In this document: in pieces, positions 42,899 to 51,267 of the stretch
Position numbering within the stretch: position 1 is the stretch's first letter
Layout: the number at the start of each line of letters is the position of its first letter
Assembly (NCBI GenBank): GCA_003105195.1
Contig: PQAH01000063.1
Location: forward strand, 1-61,249
Source of the DNA: Bradyrhizobiaceae bacterium
Lineage (GTDB): Bacteria > Pseudomonadota > Alphaproteobacteria > Rhizobiales > Xanthobacteraceae
Direction of reading: 5' to 3'
DNA length: 61,249 nucleotides
Made by a program: the position numbers and the translations under genes
Notes under the pieces: model-generated
What the model was told of the DNA's origin: nothing
Databases searched by the model: none
Seen by the model: only the letters and a program-made list of their open reading frames with translations

Positions 42899-43024
42899 GC
42901 TCGGTCCTCCCGGCTGCGTGTCCTGGGCGCACGATGCGTCCCCGGCCAGCATAGGACGGCGCCGACGCCGGCGGGCCGCGGCGCGGCGGCGCAGGGGGTT
43001 CACGATTTCCGGAGCGGCCCGGCA

Positions 43025-43051
43025 CTTTCCAGTCGGCCCTGGTCCCATTAT
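43025..43051 (+). promoter_or_regulatory. Possible heat-shock (RpoH) promoter of hspQ
   Basis: CTTTCC (43025-43030), 13-nt spacer, then CCCATTAT (43044-43051), matching the sigma-32 pattern CTTGAA-N13-CCCATNT well at -10 and weakly at -35. It lies only 10 nt before ATG 43061, so the mRNA would have a very short leader. Confidence 0.4.
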
Positions 43052-43060
43052 GTCAGGGGC

Positions 43061-43393
43061 ATGAACAAGACCCGCAACGCGAAATTCACGATCGGCCAGG
43101 TCGTGCGGCACCGCCTCTTTCCGTTCCGCGGTGTCGTGTTCGACATCGATCCGGTCTTCAACAACACGGAAGAATGGTACCAGGCGATTCCCGAGGAGAT
43201 CCGGCCGCACAAGGACCAGCCGTTCTATCACCTGTTCGCCGAGAACGCCGAGAGCGAGTACATCGCCTATGTCTCGGAGCAGAACCTGCTGCCCGACACC
43301 TCGGGCGATCCGATCCGGCATCCGCAGGTCAAGGAAACCTTCGAGCGCGATCGCAACGGCGGCTATCGGCCGCGCAACGCCCTGTTGAACTGA
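43061..43393 (+). CDS. hspQ: Heat shock protein HspQ
   Basis: 110 residues. HspQ-family core: FTIGQVVRHRLFPFRGVVFDIDP near residue 9, WYQAIPEEIRPHKDQPFYHLF near 40 and EYIAYVSEQNLLPD near 68. HspQ stimulates Lon-dependent proteolysis and binds hemimethylated DNA in E. coli. Monocistronic; converges on the 43401 gene with a 7-nt gap. Confidence 0.94.
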   Translation: MNKTRNAKFTIGQVVRHRLFPFRGVVFDIDPVFNNTEEWYQAIPEEIRPHKDQPFYHLFAENAESEYIAYVSEQNLLPDTSGDPIRHPQVKETFERDRNGGYRPRNALLN

Positions 43394-43400
43394 AGCCCCG

Positions 43401-43997
43401 TCACGGCCCCTTCAACTCGCGCTCCATGGCGGCGCAGGTGCCGGCCGCGGCGCGACGAAGGCGGAACACGCGATCCGCGCGGCCGAGCCGGACCGGCTGT
43501 GCGAGGCCCGCCTGGGCGCCGCGCCAGCCGCTGATCTCGTGATCGAGATGAAGCGTGAGGCTGCGGCCGTCCGCTGCGAGGTCGACCAGGAAATAGCCGC
43601 CCTCCTCGGCGGAGGACGGCGACCTGATCGCGATGCAGTCGTGAGCCGCCTCCTTCGGGAAGGTCCTGATCAGGCGATTGCCCTGAAGGTCCCGGTTGGC
43701 ACGGGGCGCGAAGCTGCAGCTGCCCACGATGTGGAGCGGTGCACCCTGCCCACGCTGGCGCAGCGTGATCCGGCCCACGGCCGCCGCTTCGGACTCGTCG
43801 AACTTGAGCGATACCATGATCGACTGGGTCGTCTGGCGTGCGTGGCGCCGCAAGTGGGCCGCGTCGTAATCGCGCACGAAGCACGCGCTGTTGCCGGCCT
43901 CGGGCGCGATCACGCGCGACAGGGGCGCGGCGGCGCCCGGTCCGGCGGCGAGGATCAGCGCCGCCATGGCGAAAACCGGCAAGCGTCCCGGGACCAT
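43401..43997 (-). CDS. Secreted hypothetical protein
   Basis: 198 residues. Signal peptide 1-24 (PVFAMAALILAAGPGAAA); the mature part is mixed beta-rich sequence with three cysteines (SACFVRD, GSCSFAP, HDCIAI) and one more near the end (GTCAAME). No family recognised. It is divergent from the GST-like gene (113 nt) and convergent with hspQ. Confidence 0.6.
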   Translation of the reverse strand: MVPGRLPVFAMAALILAAGPGAAAPLSRVIAPEAGNSACFVRDYDAAHLRRHARQTTQSIMVSLKFDESEAAAVGRITLRQRGQGAPLHIVGSCSFAPRANRDLQGNRLIRTFPKEAAHDCIAIRSPSSAEEGGYFLVDLAADGRSLTLHLDHEISGWRGAQAGLAQPVRLGRADRVFRLRRAAAGTCAAMERELKGP

Positions 43998-44110
43998 GAT
44001 GAACTCCGAAATCGTGATCGACGCGACGCCGGCAACCGGGGTAGTGACGGACGTCGCGGGAGCGACCCCATCTCCCGCCGAGCCTAGCCCCGAGAACAGG
44101 ATCCAAGACC

Positions 44111-44740
44111 GTGATCGATCTCTACACCTGGACCACGCCCAACGGACGCAAGATCTCCATCGCCCTCGAGGAGCTGGGCCTGCCCTACACGGCGCATGCG
44201 ATCGACATCGGCAAGGACGAGCAGTTCCGGCCGGACTTCCTGGCGATCAGCCCGAACAACAAGATCCCCGCAATCGTGGACCGCGATCGTGGCATTTCGC
44301 TGATGGAGTCGGGGGCGATCCTGATCTATCTCGCGGAGAAGACCGGCAAGCTCCTGCCCCGGGACGGGGAGGCGCGCTACCGCGCGATCGAATGGCTGAT
44401 GTGGCAGATGGGCGGTCCCGGCCCGATGCTCGGCCAGGTGCACCACTTCGTGAAATACAACAAGGGCAAGGCCCCCTATGCGGAGGAGCGCTACCTGAAG
44501 GAGGCGCACCGGCTCTACGGCGTCCTCGACAAGCGCCTCGCCAACCGCGAGTTCGTCGCCGACACCTACTCGATCGCCGACATCGCGCTGTGGCCGTGGA
44601 TCTCCCGCTTCGAGTGGCAGACCATCGACCTCAACCAGTATCCGAACGTCAAGCGCTGGTACATCGCGATCGCCGGGCGGCCGGCGGTGCAGCGCGGCTA
44701 CCAGCAGCCGAAGAACGTCGGCGACATCCCGATGCCGTGA
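44111..44740 (+). CDS. Glutathione S-transferase, YfcG/YghU-like (Nu class)
   Basis: 209 residues from GTG 44111. The thioredoxin-like N-domain starts IDLYTWTTPNGRKISIALEE, where Thr-Pro-Asn is the YfcG-type active-site segment, and has the glutathione-binding LMESGAILIYLAE. The helical C-domain has the SIADIALWPWISRFEWQ motif. YfcG-type enzymes act as glutathione-dependent disulfide-bond reductases. Single-gene unit. Confidence 0.86.
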   Translation: MIDLYTWTTPNGRKISIALEELGLPYTAHAIDIGKDEQFRPDFLAISPNNKIPAIVDRDRGISLMESGAILIYLAEKTGKLLPRDGEARYRAIEWLMWQMGGPGPMLGQVHHFVKYNKGKAPYAEERYLKEAHRLYGVLDKRLANREFVADTYSIADIALWPWISRFEWQTIDLNQYPNVKRWYIAIAGRPAVQRGYQQPKNVGDIPMP

Positions 44741-44769
44741 GCGGACCGCCAGCCGTTCGCCGGCTTGCG

Positions 44770-45684
44770 TCAATCGCGGCCCGGAAGCACAGGGATGCCG
44801 GAGCCGAGGATGGCGGGCAGACGCACCACGGGGCGGGTCCGTGCTGCCGGCCGGGCGCGGCGCAGGGCCGACAGCTCGCTCGCCTCTGTCGCGCAGTAGC
44901 GCTCGACGGCTTCGACCACGGCGGCGCTCACGAGCTCCTGGCGCTCGGGGGCCGCGAGGGCGAGCTCCTCCTCGCGATGGACGATCATGCCGCCCTCGAG
45001 CAGCACCGCGGGCATGCGGGTTCGGCGCAGCACCACAAGGGCGTCGAAGCGATAGACGCCCGCCTCGGCGTCGACCAGCTGGCGGCGGCGGGGGCCCATG
45101 AAGGGCTCCGTGTAATGCGGCGTGTAGGCGAGCCCGCGCGCCTTCATGGCGAGGCCGAGCAGCCGCGCGAAGGCAAGGCTGGCCCGCGCCTGGGCGTGAT
45201 CGTAGGAGACGAAGATCGAGTGGCCGCGGAAGCGGTCGCTGTATTCCAGCTGCCGGCCCTCGTATTCCCACGTTTCCTTCAAGGGCTGCGGTACCGCGTC
45301 GTGATGGATCGACAGGAACAGGTCGGCCTCGATGTCGGTGGCGTGCGACACGCGCATGAACAGGCTCGGCTTCGCGGCGCCGTCGGTGACCAGCAGCCGG
45401 GTCCGGTCGAATCCCGCGGCGCGCAACGCACGCTCGATGCGCTCGGCGAGCAGCAGATTGAACACGAATTCCGGCATGCCGCGCGCGCTCAGCGCGCCCG
45501 GTTGCTCCACCGTATGGCCGACGTCGAGGGCGACCCTGAACCGGACGCGGTCACAGGCCGCGAGCGCCGCATTGAGCGGCTGTCCGCTGCCCGCGCCGAC
45601 GTCCTCCTGCGCGGCGGTGGCCGATACGCCGCCGACGCTCGCGAGCGCGAGCGGCAGAAGCAAGGCGCGGACGCGCGCGATCAT
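44770..45684 (-). CDS. N-acetylmuramoyl-L-alanine amidase (AmiC-type catalytic domain)
   Basis: 304 residues; signal peptide 1-25. Amidase_3 Zn ligands: the first His in VALDVGHTVEQPGA near residue 57, the Glu in MPEFVFNLLLAERI near residue 72, and the His in LFLSIHHDAVPQP near 127, followed by VLLEGGMIVHREEE with the catalytic Glu near 230. It cleaves septal peptidoglycan cross-peptides in the periplasm. No AMIN or LysM targeting domain is seen, so activation may need a partner. Confidence 0.86.
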   Translation of the reverse strand: MIARVRALLLPLALASVGGVSATAAQEDVGAGSGQPLNAALAACDRVRFRVALDVGHTVEQPGALSARGMPEFVFNLLLAERIERALRAAGFDRTRLLVTDGAAKPSLFMRVSHATDIEADLFLSIHHDAVPQPLKETWEYEGRQLEYSDRFRGHSIFVSYDHAQARASLAFARLLGLAMKARGLAYTPHYTEPFMGPRRRQLVDAEAGVYRFDALVVLRRTRMPAVLLEGGMIVHREEELALAAPERQELVSAAVVEAVERYCATEASELSALRRARPAARTRPVVRLPAILGSGIPVLPGRD

Positions 45685-45777
45685 TCCGGATCCCCGACCG
45701 CCGGTCGGCTCCTGCGAGCCCCGCGTCCATTATCGTCGGTCGCGGCCGGCGTTCCAAGGGCGGCACGCGCCCGGAAT

Positions 45778-45808
45778 CGAAAAGGCGCGCCACGTTGCGC
45801 GCCTTTCG
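45778..45808 (-). terminator. Rho-independent terminator of the IalB gene
   Basis: Stem GGCGCGC-cacgtt-GCGCGCC (45784-45803) flanked by AAA and TTT that extend it. On the minus strand it is followed by TTTTCG. It lies ~20 nt after the stop of the 45824-46612 gene. Confidence 0.75.
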
Positions 45809-45823
45809 CTCGGGGGAAGCACC

Positions 45824-46612
45824 CTATTGCTTCGGCTGCGCGCCGGGAGCCGCGCCCTGGCGCTCCTGCAGCTTCTTGCGCGCCTCCTCGGCGCGGCGCT
45901 GCAGCTCCTCCTGCAGCTTCTTCTGGCTCGCCTCGAACTCCTTCGGGTCGGTGGGCGGGCCTTCGTTGGCCTTGGCGAACTCGGCGCCGAGCGGCAGCGG
46001 ATAGCTCGCGGCCTGGCCCGGAAGGTTGATGCCCTGCAGGGTCACCTGCTGGCCCTTCTTGAGCTTGCCGACGAAAGCCCCGTCGACCTCGTAGTCGGAC
46101 ATGCAGCCGTTCGGCAGGCACACCACGTAGCGCGCCTGCAGCGGCTGCTCCTGGTCGACGATCACGCGCGTGCCCTGCGGCAGCTGCATGCCGAGCGGCA
46201 GCGTGATGCGGAACAGCTTCTTCTGCTCGCCGTCCTGCTCGATCAGCGCCGCACCGGCCAGGAACTGGCCGGTCTCGAGGCGCGCTTCCTTCACGGTGAG
46301 GCAGACCTGCTTGGCCTGCGGGTTGTTCTGGTCCTTGCCGCAGAACTTGGTCCAGGGCGAGTAGATGACCGGAAGCTGCTGCGGAGTCTGCTGCGCCTGC
46401 TGCGGTTGCTGTTGCGGCGCCTGCGCGGGCTGCGGGGGCTGCTGCTTCGGCTGCTGCTTCGGCGCCTGCTTCGCGGGAGCCTGCTTGGGCTGCTGCTGCG
46501 CCTGGGCGAACGACATGGTCGCGGCCGCCATGGCGAGCATCGCGGTCGCGGCCGTCAAGCGAGCCGCATGGCGCGCCGGCCGGGCCGGCACGAGTCCAAG
46601 TCCAAGATTCAT
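45824..46612 (-). CDS. Invasion-associated locus B (IalB) family protein, copy 1
   Basis: 262 residues. Signal peptide ~1-36, then a 40-residue Gln/Pro/Lys-rich linker, then the IalB domain (about residues 80-225) with WTKFCGKDQNN, CLTVKEARLETGQFLAGA, LPLGMQLPQGTRV and the conserved CLPNGCMSDYEVD. A Glu/Lys-rich coiled C-tail follows. IalB proteins are periplasmic or outer-membrane, needed for host-cell entry in Bartonella; in free-living Rhizobiales the role is unknown. Paralogue of the next gene. Confidence 0.9.
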   Translation of the reverse strand: MNLGLGLVPARPARHAARLTAATAMLAMAAATMSFAQAQQQPKQAPAKQAPKQQPKQQPPQPAQAPQQQPQQAQQTPQQLPVIYSPWTKFCGKDQNNPQAKQVCLTVKEARLETGQFLAGAALIEQDGEQKKLFRITLPLGMQLPQGTRVIVDQEQPLQARYVVCLPNGCMSDYEVDGAFVGKLKKGQQVTLQGINLPGQAASYPLPLGAEFAKANEGPPTDPKEFEASQKKLQEELQRRAEEARKKLQERQGAAPGAQPKQ

Positions 46613-46839
46613 GAGATCGGCTTCCTCTCTCGCCGCCCCCGCGACGCAAATGGCCGCCGCGAACGGCCGTTCCCGTGGCTGTCTCGTTGCCAAATGAGGC
46701 GACAAAGTGACGCCCAATGTCCGCGTGAACGCGGGTGGATTAGCCGAAATCCGCCGCCCGATCCAGCCTCACGGCGCGACGTTCCGGGCGTCAACTGCCC
46801 CGCGCGCGACGATCCGAGCGGAATTCGCGTCAAAGGCCG

Positions 46840-47496
46840 TCAGCGGCGCGCCGGCGTCTTCTCGAAGGTCGCGGGATCGGTCGGCGGACCCTCGTTCGCC
46901 TTGGCGAACTCGGTGCCGAGCGGCATCGGATAGCTCGCGGCCTGGCCCTGCAGGTTGATGCCCTGCACGAGCATCTGGCGCCCGCCCTTCAGCTTCTTCA
47001 CGAAGTCTGCGTTCACCTGATATTCGGAGAGGCAGCCGGTCTGGGTGCAGATCGCATACTGGGCGGACAGCGGCTGATCCTGGTCGACGACGACCCGCGT
47101 CCCGGGGCCGATCTGCATGCCGAGCGGCAGCGTGATGCGGAACAGCTTGCGCTCGACACCTTCCTGCTCGACCAGCGCGGCGCCGGCGAGGAACTGGCCG
47201 GTCTCGAGGCGGGCCTCCTTGACGGTGACGCAGATGGGCTTCGCCTGCGGCGGGTTCTGCACGGGGGTGCAGAGCTTGGTCCAGGGCGTGTAGACGACGG
47301 GCAAGTCTTGCGGCTGGGCCGGCGCGCCCTGCGGTGCCTGAGGCTGAGCCTGGGGCGGGGCCGGCTGCTGCTTCGGCGGCTGCGTCTGCGCCGCGCCCGT
47401 CGCGATGCCGGCGCCGACCAGCAGCGCCGCGGTGGCGATCCGGCGTGCCATGCCCGACGCCGCGCCGGCCCGGGCGTTCGTCCGATCACGATTCAT
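46840..47496 (-). CDS. Invasion-associated locus B (IalB) family protein, copy 2
   Basis: 218 residues. Same layout as copy 1: signal peptide, Pro/Gln-rich linker, IalB domain with WTKLCTPVQN, CVTVKEARLETGQFLAGA, LPLGMQIGPGTRV and CTQTGCLSEYQV, ending at KTPARR without the coiled tail. The 14 nt before both ATGs are nearly identical (GGAAGCC-x-AT-x-TC), so the duplication included the translation-start region. 227 nt separate the two; each may have its own promoter. Confidence 0.9.
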   Translation of the reverse strand: MNRDRTNARAGAASGMARRIATAALLVGAGIATGAAQTQPPKQQPAPPQAQPQAPQGAPAQPQDLPVVYTPWTKLCTPVQNPPQAKPICVTVKEARLETGQFLAGAALVEQEGVERKLFRITLPLGMQIGPGTRVVVDQDQPLSAQYAICTQTGCLSEYQVNADFVKKLKGGRQMLVQGINLQGQAASYPMPLGTEFAKANEGPPTDPATFEKTPARR

Positions 47497-47683
47497 GAAA
47501 TGGGCTTCCCTTCCACCGCGGTGCGGCAGTCCGTCCCGACAAGGCCGCCTCGTTCCGCGGGTCGTGTCAAGTCGAAATGCGGCGGCAGCGTGGCCGGACG
47601 CCCGCCGCGTCGCCCGACCCGGGCCGCCCATCGGGCAAAACGCGGAGCAGGCAGCGTGCACCGCTGTGCTAGATTCACGTCCC

Positions 47684-49537
47684 ATGGGAGCCGAATCGGA
47701 ACGCCGGCGCAGCGCCGCGGTGGGTGGAATGTGGCCGGGAGCCGCGGGGGTCCTGCTGGCCGGCCTGCTGCTGGTCACGCCGGGCCCGGGCGCCCCGTGG
47801 GCGGCGGAGCCGCGCCATGCCATCGCGATGCACGGCGCGCCGGCGCTGGGACCGGAATTCCGGCATCATCCCTACGTGAATCCCGACGCTCCGAAGGGCG
47901 GTCGCCTGACCTACGGCTTCGTCGGCTCCTTCGACAGCCTCAACCCCTTGATCGACCGGGGCCTGCCGGTGAGCCAGATTCGCGGGACCGTGATCGAGAG
48001 CCTGATGGCGCGCGGCTACGACGAGCCGTTCACGCTCTACGGCCTGATCGCGCGCGCGGTCGAGACCGACGCGGCGCGCTCCTATGTGACGTTCAGCATC
48101 GACCCGGCGGCGCGCTTCTCCGACGGGGCGCCGATCACGGCCGAGGACGTGGTGTTCTCGTGGCGGCTGCTGCGCGACAAGGGGCGGCAGAATCATCGCA
48201 TCTACTACGCCAAGGTGAAGCGTGCCGAGATCCTCGACGCGCGCAAGGTGCGCTTCGACCTGTCGGGCAGCGAGGATCGCGAGCTGCCGCTGATCCTCGG
48301 CCTGATGCCCGTGCTGGCGAAGCACGCGACCGACCCGGCGAGCTTCGAGCAGACCAGCTTCACGGCGCCGCTCGGCAGCGGCCCCTACCGGGTCGCCGAG
48401 GTGCGGCCGGGCGAGAGCGTGCTGCTCCGGCGCAATCCCGGCTACTGGGCGCGCGACCGCGCGGTCACGCGCGGCACCTGGAACTTCGACGAGATCCGCT
48501 ACGATTTCTATCGCGACGACAATGCCCAGTTCGAGGCCTTCAAGAAGGGCCTGTTCGACCTTCGGCCCGAGACCGATCCGAGCCGCTGGGAGACCGGCTA
48601 CGACTTCCCGGCGCGGCGCGACGGGCGCGTCGTCAAGGACGCCTTCCCGAACCACGAGCCGCGCGGCATGACGGCGCTCGTGTTCAACACGCGCCGGCCC
48701 CTGTTCGCCGATGTGCGCGTGCGCGAGGCGATCAACCTGCTGTTCGATTTCGAATGGGTGAATCACAACTTCTTCTTCGACCGCTATCGCCGCACCGGCA
48801 GCTATTTCGAGGGCTCCGAGCTCTCGGCGCGCGGCCGCGCCGCCGACGCGCGCGAGCGCGCCCTGCTCGCGCCCTTCCCGGGCGCGGTGCGCGCGGACGT
48901 GCTCGCCGGCACCTGGGCGCCGCCGGTCAATGACGGCAGCGGACGCGACCGCGAGACCTTGCGGCAGGCGCTCGCGCTGTTGTCCGCGGCCGGCTACGAG
49001 CTCGACCGGGGGGAGATGCGCCACCGCGGCACCGGCCAGCCCTTCGCCTTCGAGATCATGGTCAAGACGCGGCAGGAGGAGCGGCTCGCGCTCTCCTTCG
49101 CGCGCCACCTGCGGCGCGCCGGCATCGCGGCCACGACGCGCTTCGTCGAGGCGACGCAGTACGAGCGGCGACGCCAGAGCTTCGACTTCGACATGATGCA
49201 GTACTACTGGGGCCAGTCGCTCTCGCCCGGCAACGAGCAGGCCTTCTACTGGAGCACGGCCGCGGCCGACGAGCCCGGCACCCGCAACTACATGGGCGCG
49301 AAAGTGCCCGCGATCGACGCCGCGATCGCGGCGATCGTCAAGGCCGAGAGCCGCGAGGAGCTGGTCGCCGCCGTGCGCGTGCTCGACCGGCTGCTGATCT
49401 CCGGATTCTACGTGGTGCCGCTGTTCCACCTGCCGGAGGAGTGGCTCGCCCGCTGGGCGCATATCCAGCATCCCGCCGTCACCCCGCTGACCGGCTACCG
49501 GCCCGAAACCTGGTGGCGGCATCCGCAGACCCAATGA
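47684..49537 (+). CDS. Family 5 extracellular solute-binding protein (YejA-like oligopeptide type)
   Basis: 617 residues. The signal peptide lies in ~16-40 (GAAGVLLAGLLLVTPGPG then PWAA), so ATG 47729 is an alternative start. HAIAMHGAPALGPEFRHHPYVNPDAPKGG is split here as two parts, with the YVNPDAPKGG motif near residue 65 typical of YejA-like oligopeptide-binding proteins. The C-terminal NYMGAKVPAIDAAIAAI fits too. No permease or ATPase genes are adjacent. The next gene starts in its stop codon. Confidence 0.88.
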   Translation: MGAESERRRSAAVGGMWPGAAGVLLAGLLLVTPGPGAPWAAEPRHAIAMHGAPALGPEFRHHPYVNPDAPKGGRLTYGFVGSFDSLNPLIDRGLPVSQIRGTVIESLMARGYDEPFTLYGLIARAVETDAARSYVTFSIDPAARFSDGAPITAEDVVFSWRLLRDKGRQNHRIYYAKVKRAEILDARKVRFDLSGSEDRELPLILGLMPVLAKHATDPASFEQTSFTAPLGSGPYRVAEVRPGESVLLRRNPGYWARDRAVTRGTWNFDEIRYDFYRDDNAQFEAFKKGLFDLRPETDPSRWETGYDFPARRDGRVVKDAFPNHEPRGMTALVFNTRRPLFADVRVREAINLLFDFEWVNHNFFFDRYRRTGSYFEGSELSARGRAADARERALLAPFPGAVRADVLAGTWAPPVNDGSGRDRETLRQALALLSAAGYELDRGEMRHRGTGQPFAFEIMVKTRQEERLALSFARHLRRAGIAATTRFVEATQYERRRQSFDFDMMQYYWGQSLSPGNEQAFYWSTAAADEPGTRNYMGAKVPAIDAAIAAIVKAESREELVAAVRVLDRLLISGFYVVPLFHLPEEWLARWAHIQHPAVTPLTGYRPETWWRHPQTQ

Positions 49538-51108
49538 GGCGAGACGTGATCCTCGGTGAGCACCTCCGTGCCAAGTCCTCCGACAGTCCGGCCGCCCGCG
49601 TGACGCTCGACGACCTGTTCCGGCGCGCCGTGGCGCAGCGCGCCGATGCGCTCGCCCTGGCGGATCCGCCGGACCGCCCGACCTTCACGGACGGCGCGCC
49701 GCGGCGTCTCACCTTCGCGGAGGCCGACCGCGTGATCTCCGCGATCGCGGCGCGGCTGCGTGAGCTCGGCCTGCCGACCGATGCGATCGTGGCGCTGCAC
49801 CTGCCCAACACGGTGGAAAGCGTGCTCATGCTGCTCGGCGTGCTGCGCGCCGGCATGATCGCCGCGCCCTTGCCGCTGCTCTGGCGGCAGGCCGACGCGG
49901 CGACGGCGCTCGGCCGCATCGGCGCCCGCGCGCTGATCTCCTGCCGGCGGATCGGCGAGGTGAGCTTCGGCGAGCTCGCGATGCACATCGCGGCCGAGAC
50001 CTTCCCGATCCGCTTCGTGGGCGCCTTCGGCGACGGGCTTCCCGACGGCGTGGTCCCGCTCGACGACGTGTTCGATGCGGCGCCGGCGACAGCCGTCGCG
50101 CCGGTGGCGCGCGCCGGCAACCCGGCCGACCACGTCGCAGTGGTGACCTTCGACGTCTCGCCGGACGGGATCACGCCGGTCGCGCGCAGCCATGCCGAGC
50201 TGCTGGCCGCGGGGCTCGCCGTCGAGCTCGAGGCCCGCGCCGGCCCGGAGGCCGGGATCCTCGGGGCGCTGGCGGTCGCATCCTTCGCGGGGATCGCCAC
50301 GACCATCGTGCCGTGGCTGCTGGTCGGCGGCACGCTCTCGCTGCACCACCCCTTCGATCCCGATGCCTTCGCGGTCCAGCGCGCGGGCGACCTGTGCTCG
50401 GTCGCGGTGGTGCCGGGCCCGCTCGCGCAGCGGCTGCTCGCCGCCGGGCTCCTCGGCGGACGCCAGGGGCCCGAGACCGTGATCGCGGTGTGGCGCGCGC
50501 CCGAGCGTCTGAGCGCGAGCGCGGCCTGGCCCGGCGACGGCACGGCCCTGGTCGACGTCCCGGTCTTCGGCGAGATCGGGCTGATCGCGATGCGTCGCGC
50601 CGGCGACCGTGCTGCGGGCCTGCATCTCGGGCGCATCATGGCGGCTCAAGGCACCGCCGGCGCCACGCACGTGCTCGACATCTCGCGCACCCCCGCCGGC
50701 ACCATCGCGCTCGCCGGGCCCATGGTGCCGCGCTTTCCCTTCCCGCCCGGCAGCGAGCGCAGCGACGGCCCGCGGCTGAAGCCGGCCGAGGACGGCTCGG
50801 TCGACACCGGCTATGCGTGCCGCATCGACCGCGAGACCAAGCTGCTCGAGGTGGACGGGCCGCCCGCCGGCATCGTCAGCGTCGGCGGATACCGTTTCGT
50901 CCTGCGCGAGCTGCAGGACCTGATCGGCCGCATCGAGGACGGCAGCACGCTCGCGGCGCTTCCCGACGTGCTCGCGGGGCATCGCCTGGCCGGCGGCGGC
51001 ATCGATCGCGATGCCATCCGCCAGGCGCTGATCGACCAGGGCGCGAGCCCGCTGCTGGTGGCGGCGTTCAGCCCGCGCCGGCCCGGGCAGAAGGCCTCGG
51101 CCGCCTGA
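49534..51108 (+). CDS. Degenerate adenylate-forming (ANL superfamily) protein
   Basis: 524 residues from ATG 49534 (ATGA overlap with the binding-protein gene). N-domain features of acyl-CoA synthetases are clear (LTFAEADRVISAIAARLREL, VALHLPNTVESVLMLLGVLRAG). The ATP-loop motif, normally T-S/T-G-T-T-G-x-P-K-G, is replaced near residue 205 by VTFDVSPDGITPVARSH, and the C-terminal catalytic-Lys motif is reduced to RPGQKASAA. Adenylation is therefore doubtful. A related function, such as binding only, is an inference. Confidence 0.7.
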   Translation: MRRDVILGEHLRAKSSDSPAARVTLDDLFRRAVAQRADALALADPPDRPTFTDGAPRRLTFAEADRVISAIAARLRELGLPTDAIVALHLPNTVESVLMLLGVLRAGMIAAPLPLLWRQADAATALGRIGARALISCRRIGEVSFGELAMHIAAETFPIRFVGAFGDGLPDGVVPLDDVFDAAPATAVAPVARAGNPADHVAVVTFDVSPDGITPVARSHAELLAAGLAVELEARAGPEAGILGALAVASFAGIATTIVPWLLVGGTLSLHHPFDPDAFAVQRAGDLCSVAVVPGPLAQRLLAAGLLGGRQGPETVIAVWRAPERLSASAAWPGDGTALVDVPVFGEIGLIAMRRAGDRAAGLHLGRIMAAQGTAGATHVLDISRTPAGTIALAGPMVPRFPFPPGSERSDGPRLKPAEDGSVDTGYACRIDRETKLLEVDGPPAGIVSVGGYRFVLRELQDLIGRIEDGSTLAALPDVLAGHRLAGGGIDRDAIRQALIDQGASPLLVAAFSPRRPGQKASAA

Positions 51109-51207
51109 ACGGGTTCCGGCGCCCCGTTCCTGCCCGAAAGCTTACTTGCGGCGCAAGATATCGCTGTCGGGTGGATGAAGCCGATTAAGACAGCACAGGG
51201 GTGTCCG

Positions 51208-51240
51208 TTGACGCGCCATTTACGAGCCGCGGTCTAGTCT
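51208..51240 (+). promoter_or_regulatory. Possible promoter of the GGDEF-like gene
   Basis: TTGACG (51208-51213) followed after ~19 nt by TCTAGT, with a short leader to ATG 51268. Weak -10 match. Confidence 0.3.
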
Positions 51241-51267
51241 GCCGCAGTTTTCCGCGGCGGTGTGTCC

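Noticed and set aside
46365..46697. Cys/Gly-rich plus-strand frame resembling a metallothionein
   Set aside because: It is the complement of the Gln/Pro-rich linker of IalB copy 1; CTG/TGC repeats explain the Cys and Gly runs.
47675..49534. A 619-codon minus-strand frame opposite the family 5 binding protein
   Set aside because: Antisense shadow; the plus-strand protein has a signal peptide and family motifs.
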